A stretch of 64,000 nucleotides of DNA from Trichomonas vaginalis G3 (lineage: Eukaryota > Parabasalia > Trichomonadida > Trichomonadidae), in assembly GCF_026262505.1 (NCBI RefSeq), contig NC_067206.1, positions 8,924,268-8,988,267 of the forward strand. Reading direction: 5' to 3'. Both the position numbers and the translations under genes were made by a program. The notes below the pieces were generated by a model. The model saw nothing but the letters and a program-made list of their open reading frames with translations. It was not told the origin of the DNA and ran no database searches. This document shows, piece after piece, positions 59,430-64,000 of this stretch (positions are counted from its first letter, which is position 1; each line of letters starts with the position of its first letter).

Positions 59430-60460
59430 ATGAATTACAACAAAATGTTCAACAAAGTGCGAATATTGATGTTGATGCATATCAATCTAAAATTGATGAA
59501 CTCACTAATCATTTAACTGAAATACAACAGAAATTAGTAGAATATTTACAAAATGAATTAAATAATATTGATGTCAATGAAGCATCAAGAAAGAAATCAG
59601 ATTTTGAACAATTAATTTCAAATGATGAACCGATCTTAAATCTAGTTGATTTCATTCTAAATATGTTTACAAATGATTTAGCAGTAGCAAGAAACAAATT
59701 AGGTTCAATCGATCAAGAGAAACGTTATGTTCAAGGTGAATTCCTTGGTATTACTTTCAATGAAATTGCATTAAACAACTATGCAAAATCATTACAGCGT
59801 TCTTATGCTATTTTACTTGCAAACCAAAAAGTTCCAGAAACCGAGTATCATTATTATTCAATTCCTTCGCAGAAAATGATGAAAGTATTAATGGATAATT
59901 ATACAGAAGATCAATTTGAAATGAATGTTCAATTCACAAATGGTGGAATGTATTTTATTCAGTTACGTTATGGAGAAACAATCTATCCATTTTATATCGA
60001 TGATGATTGGTTACATATATTTACATTCTTTATTCAACAAGTTATTTCAGCAGATTTCCTTCTTGGAACAGATGTAGCATTGAGTTCTCTTGATCAAATT
60101 GAGAATTTACCTGATGACAATGAAATCAAAATAAAATGGAATCAGATAACAGAGAATTTGGAATGGAATAAAGTTGATGAAGATGGAAACATTATTGAAC
60201 AAAACGAAGGTGAACTTCATTATGGAACATTTGGTGGTGACAATCAAGAAAATCAAGAACAATATGTAGAACAACCACAAATTAACTTACACGAAGATGA
60301 ACGTAGAAACCTTGTTGATGATTATGGAAACATAGTTTATCCTGTCGAAGAAAGACAATTTACAGATGACAATGGAAATGTAGTTGATTATCGTGGTAAT
60401 CTTATCGCACCAGCATACGACGAGGACCAAGTTGATGAATCTGGAAATCCTATTTACTAA
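59402..60460 (+). CDS. Hypothetical structural protein of element 2
   Basis: A 352-residue protein. It has a helical N-terminal part (VDAYQSKIDELTNHLTEIQQ), a mixed globular centre (EYHYYSIPSQKMMKVLMDNY; GGMYFIQLRYGETIYPFYID; WLHIFTFFIQQVISADFLLG) and an acidic C-terminal tail with repeated DDNGN/DDYGN/DEDGN units (residues about 265-350). No known domain is recognised. It overlaps the coiled-coil gene by 28 bases and the convergent polymerase gene by 11. It looks whole. Confidence 0.6.
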   Translation: MDTTKTGEVNELQQNVQQSANIDVDAYQSKIDELTNHLTEIQQKLVEYLQNELNNIDVNEASRKKSDFEQLISNDEPILNLVDFILNMFTNDLAVARNKLGSIDQEKRYVQGEFLGITFNEIALNNYAKSLQRSYAILLANQKVPETEYHYYSIPSQKMMKVLMDNYTEDQFEMNVQFTNGGMYFIQLRYGETIYPFYIDDDWLHIFTFFIQQVISADFLLGTDVALSSLDQIENLPDDNEIKIKWNQITENLEWNKVDEDGNIIEQNEGELHYGTFGGDNQENQEQYVEQPQINLHEDERRNLVDDYGNIVYPVEERQFTDDNGNVVDYRGNLIAPAYDEDQVDESGNPIY

Positions 60461-62997
60461 TAAATGGCATACAACAACCATTCTCACAACAGACTGCTTT
60501 AGTGTGAGCACCAGTTAATGCAGTTTTTGCAATTGACAATCTTGACATCATTCCATTCTTTAATTGCAATGTTATATTTTTGCCATCAAATGAAACTCCA
60601 TCTTTTAATATTTGGTAAAAGTTCTCTGGAGTTAAATGTTCATTCTGTTTCAATGATACTCCTTTCATTTTCATTGCAATCTTCTTGAAATCAGATTCTT
60701 TCAAATGACCGTTGAATGAAGTATAACATTTTGGACATAAAGCAATCATATTATCTCCTTGTTTCTCAATTGCGAAACCTAATAACTTCTTCTCATGCTG
60801 TTTTTCTTCCATTTTATTTTTGAGTTTTGGTTTATATTTTTGATCAAAACAGAAGAAATCATATGGAGCAAATTTGTAAATGTTCTTATCATAAAAGTTT
60901 TTGTCAATAATGATTGCTTGAAAGGCTTGAGTGTTTGGTAAATTAGGATCACCAGCAATTGCCCAATAACTTGAATCAGTATCTCCTTCAATGAAATGAA
61001 ACTTATTTGTATCCATGCATTTATACATGAAGTCATAAATGAAAACTAAATACCAATATTTAGCATTATCTAATGTAAAGAATGCTTCTTGCAAACATGT
61101 ATCACAACGATAATATTTATCTTTCATCATAACTTGATAAACATTATCACCAATCTCTCTGATATTCTTAAACTTTTGACTCATGCATGCCATTCTTGCT
61201 TTGTCTTCTTCCATAATCTTTGATTTTGTGTAATTTTGAGTATTCATTGCATCATAACCATAAGAACCATTCAAAGAGATCTTGCAAAACAAACTTTTAC
61301 CTTTGTTTCCATTCAACTCTGCTTCTTGTCTGACTCTCATAAATTCATTTGCAAAATCATGGAAGCAAGTGTTCTTAGCAAATGTCAAAATAGATTTAAC
61401 ATCATCAATTATGAAATGAAATCTGTCAATGAGGTACCATAAGTAATAACTTGAAAATGACATATATTCACCATGAGTAGATGCTAATTGAGTTAATTTT
61501 CTTTGTTTCTGATCAACTGGAATATTATTTGTTTTCATGTAATTGTACATGAATGAACCAATTGTTTCTTCATTTGTTACAATGTCTAAGTTTCTAATAA
61601 TTGGTAAGAAATTAATGTATTTCTCATCAATGTGTCCTTTAACTTCTGTAACAAACAATTCTTGTTTCTTCTTAATTATTCCTAATGCTATTGCTTTCTG
61701 AGCAGTTGATTCACAAATTAAAACATTAGTTAATCTTCCTGGCATATACATTCGATGGTCAGTGTATTTGATAAATGGATGAGGATTAGATGAGAAACAT
61801 GATGGATATAAAGAATTGAAATCAACACCAACAAAATGAGTCATAACATTATCTGTGTCATGATTTGAAACTTTACCATTGTCATAAGTTAATTTGTTAA
61901 TGTGTGTAACATTCTTCATATTAATACGATGTTGAACATTAGATAAACCACCTGTGATACCATTTCTTAAGATGTGATATGCTTCAACTGAATCTAATGT
62001 CATTGGCAAATTGTATTTGATTGCAATGTTTCTCAAATTAACTCTTAATCTTACTATTTCTTCATCTTTGTTTGATTTAACGACATTGCAATAGCAACAC
62101 ATTAATTGACAATTCTCTTTTGTATGACCTAAATCATTATCAATTCTATCTAATGTTGGTTTGTTGTCATATGTGAATGCTTTACCACATAATGCACATT
62201 TTGATTTCAAAATCAAATCTATGTAATAATCTAAATCATCAATTGTAACATTATTACTTATATCTCTTTTTGCTTTCAAGTCTTGTTTGTTATAACAGTC
62301 AACTTTGTATTGCCAATACTTCTTTGACAAAATGAAATTAGAATCTTTTTCTTCTTCAGGATATTTCTCACTTGGATTGAAATCTTTGTAAGCCAAACTA
62401 TATCTTATCATTGATGCATTTGAACTTAAACTTAAGTTATGTAGCATATCAACTTTATAAACAAATGTTTCATCAATGATTTTATTAATCGGTTTGATCA
62501 TGATTTCAACATCTTTGTTACAATAATAGATGAAATAGTCTAAACGATTTTTGAATTGTTTATAATCGTTCAAGTAAATTTGATAATCGTCATCTGCAAT
62601 TGTTTGTTGAGTTAAACTTGAGAAGAACATTTCTTTCGTGAATGGTTCAGTTTTGAATAATTCTTCTTTCCAGTTGTCCCATGTGATTGCTTGATAAGGA
62701 AAGAACGATTTAACTCTTTTGACATTATCACCAAAATCTTGAGTAAATTGATCTAATGTACCACCTGCAACAAAGTTTCTGATATCAATGAATCTCAAAT
62801 TTGGGTATTCTTTCTTATGAACTGTGATTTGTTTATACTGCGAAGAAGAGCCAAGCATTGACAAAAGCTTCCATCGTGCAGTATTAAACTCTCTTAAGAT
62901 TAAATTCAAATCGAACTTGCTTGAATTAAATCCAATCACATTTACATTTGAATATTCGTCTTCGAGTAGTTTTAGAAATTTTTCTTCTTGTTCAATT
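60450..62997 (-). CDS. Maverick protein-primed family B DNA polymerase with internal HNH-like segment
   Basis: A family B DNA polymerase that replicates the element from a protein primer. In order it shows exonuclease motif II (VIGFNSSKFDLNL), exonuclease III (YFIYYCNKDVEIM), then a Cys-rich HNH/endonuclease VII-like segment (KCALCGKAFTYDN; TLDRIDNDLGHTKENCQ; CCYCN), polymerase motif A (GVDFNSLYPS), motif B (KISLNGSYGYDAM) and motif C (EGDTDSSYWAI). A second CxxC pair (YRCDTCLQEAFF) and CPKC (ALCPKCYTSF) follow. The HNH-like segment between exonuclease and palm is unusual. The reading frame reaches the right edge of element 2, where the element ends, so the gene is incomplete. Confidence 0.85.
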
Positions 62998-63255
62998 GTC
63001 TCTGGAAGCGGTGGAAGCTCCTACGTTTCAGGTGATCCACAATGTGAACCGAATTCAATGGCTTCGTTCTTCAATACTAAAATATTAGCAGGAAACGAAT
63101 ATTTTGATTTACCCAATGGAACAAAGTCATTAGGAAATCCACATCATGGACATCTTCGAATTACTCATTTAATTCCTAAGCCATCATGTCAAAATATATT
63201 ATATTCTACCAAATACTCATTCTTCTTCATTTTCACATTCATAATTGACTCATAA
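62998..63255 (+). pseudogene. Glycine-rich surface protein, 3' fragment
   Basis: Begins abruptly at the element 2 boundary with SGSGGSSYVSGDPQCEPN, then SMASFFNTKILAGNEYFDLP and NGTKSLGNPHHGHLRIT, matching the end of the 46679 gene. It then ends in a short hydrophobic stretch (YSFFFIFTFIIDS). The 5' part of the gene is absent. It reads outward from the element, and the frame is open to TAA. It is a relic unless transcribed from the element. Confidence 0.7.
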
Positions 63256-63637
63256 ATAATTTCATATTATTTTTCTTCTTTTTAATTGAGGTTTCAATTA
63301 TAACATGAAAATACTACTTCATTATCAGTAATCAAGCGATAATGAATACTCAAATTATGTAATTCTATGAAATCAGAAATCAAAGCAAATAGAACTACAT
63401 AATAAGATATCTCACTTGTATGTTCTAAATTTCTAAAATTAAATTTCATTTATCACTATTAAAATTTTACATCATTTGATATCATTACTAAATGGCTTAT
63501 ATTTCTCAATGGACAAATCGATACCCCTATTCATGGTGAAAAATCGCACTCCAATAATACAGAATTTCCTTTATTTTGGATATATTCACAAAAAAAGAAA
63601 AATTAGATTCAAATAAAGATCAAAATCATAAGTATCT
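63256..63637. other. Intergenic AT-rich DNA with Inr-like motif
   Basis: No gene seen. TCATAA at 63627-63632 fits the Inr pattern about 10 bases before ATG 63638. Confidence 0.5.
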
Positions 63638-64000
63638 ATGACATTAAATTACTCATATAAAGGGAATTGTGACCCTGTTCAAATACATCTACTACCCGGA
63701 AGGTACTTATTTGAAGCTTGGGGTGCTGCGGGTGGAATAGAAAACGAAAATTTTTTTGGTAAAGGTGGGTATACTTCCGGTATAATTACTCTTACAAAAC
63801 AAACTCGATTCTATGCGATAATAGGCAGTCGAGGTCAACGAGCCGTCAAAGCTATGACCACCCCTTTAGGTGGCTGCGGTGGTGGTGGAAAAGGAGGATT
63901 ACCGTATTCTACAAATTACTTTTCTGGTGCAGGCGGCGGAGATGCCACTATAATATATTATGAAACTCAAGAATTGGGCTCACGCATCATGGTAAGTGGA
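63638..64000 (+). CDS. Glycine-rich surface-type protein, 5' part (runs off the edge)
   Basis: 121 codons open to the window end. It starts MTLNYSYKGNCDPVQIHLLP, then GRYLFEAWGAAGGIENENFF, FYAIIGSRGQ, GGCGGGGKGGLPYS and ETQELGSRIMVSG. It is closely related to the N-terminal half of the 46679 gene (ALK-type Gly-rich domain). The start is supported by alignment with that gene and an Inr-like TCATAA 10 bases before. No signal peptide is obvious. The frame is intact as far as seen; the 3' part lies outside the window. Confidence 0.75.
   Translation, partial: MTLNYSYKGNCDPVQIHLLPGRYLFEAWGAAGGIENENFFGKGGYTSGIITLTKQTRFYAIIGSRGQRAVKAMTTPLGGCGGGGKGGLPYSTNYFSGAGGGDATIIYYETQELGSRIMVSG

Larger units (their letters stand above)
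53555..62997. mobile_element. Element 2: Polinton/Maverick, incomplete fossil
   Basis: A 9.4-kb remnant of a Maverick, the abundant giant DNA transposon of Trichomonas (15-20 kb when whole). Parts present are a major capsid gene, a cluster of small MAAG-type proteins, an rve integrase, two structural-type genes and a protein-primed family B DNA polymerase at the right. I find no ATPase or protease gene. The left limit is set by loss of BspA-flank similarity, and the right by the start of glycine-rich gene sequence at about 62998. It is incomplete, with one or two other apparent breaks. Most ORFs are open, so it is not very old. No terminal inverted repeat pair can be seen. Confidence 0.8.

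Noticed and set aside
1-64000. rRNA genes, riboswitches or other structured RNAs
   Set aside because: No recognisable rRNA or riboswitch sequence on either strand.

Overview
The window looks like nuclear DNA from a parabasalid flagellate (Trichomonas, Tritrichomonas or a close relative). The evidence is strongly AT-rich DNA, host genes with almost no introns, short initiator-like TCAYW motifs 10-20 bases before host ATGs, and three families typical of these genomes. Those families are multi-membrane PAS/class III nucleotidyl cyclases, BspA-like leucine-rich-repeat surface proteins, and glycine-rich surface proteins. Large virus-like DNA elements are also present. I cannot name the species from sequence alone.

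Layout. 1-2.4 kb: BspA and membrane-tail remnants, then a 5'-truncated cyclase. 3.5-8.2 kb: one intact 1552-residue cyclase. 8.84-32.06 kb: a 23-kb virus-like element (element 1) with hairpin-bearing terminal inverted repeats. 32.07-34.2 kb: a BspA gene whose 5' part is cut off by element 1. 34.3-39.0 kb: a second, broken cyclase on the minus strand. 39.0-41.67 kb: gene-poor DNA. 41.67-46.3 kb: a third cyclase with one in-frame stop. 46.7-53.4 kb: a glycine-rich gene and two tandem BspA genes, with a glycine-rich relic between them. 53.55-63.0 kb: an incomplete Polinton/Maverick (element 2). 63.0-64 kb: a glycine-rich relic and the start of another glycine-rich gene.

Element 1 carries a D12-type adenine methyltransferase, a phage-type fibre gene, an rve integrase, an A32-like packaging ATPase, an SF3 helicase, putative major and minor capsid genes, KilA-N genes and many small ORFans. 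I see no protein-primed DNA polymerase, so it fits a Polinton-like-virus or virophage-like plan better than a classical Maverick. It is a fossil with roughly ten apparent breaks, but most of its ORFs are long, so it is probably fairly young. Some apparent breaks, here and in host genes, could be sequencing indels.

The most unusual part is 16.4-20.3 kb inside element 1. It is an array of small gene cassettes bounded by at least eight copies of a two-stem palindromic module centred on AGATCT. The stems covary between copies, and one copy looks like a crossover between two types. Element 1 genes also share a TTTTTA-type signal 10-14 bases before the ATG, and some divergent gene pairs are separated by only 17-18 bp.

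In the host part, the cyclase copies share an almost identical 3' catalytic block, and the BspA copies share an almost identical 3' block, while their 5' parts are diverged. This points to repeated 3' gene conversion in two unrelated families.
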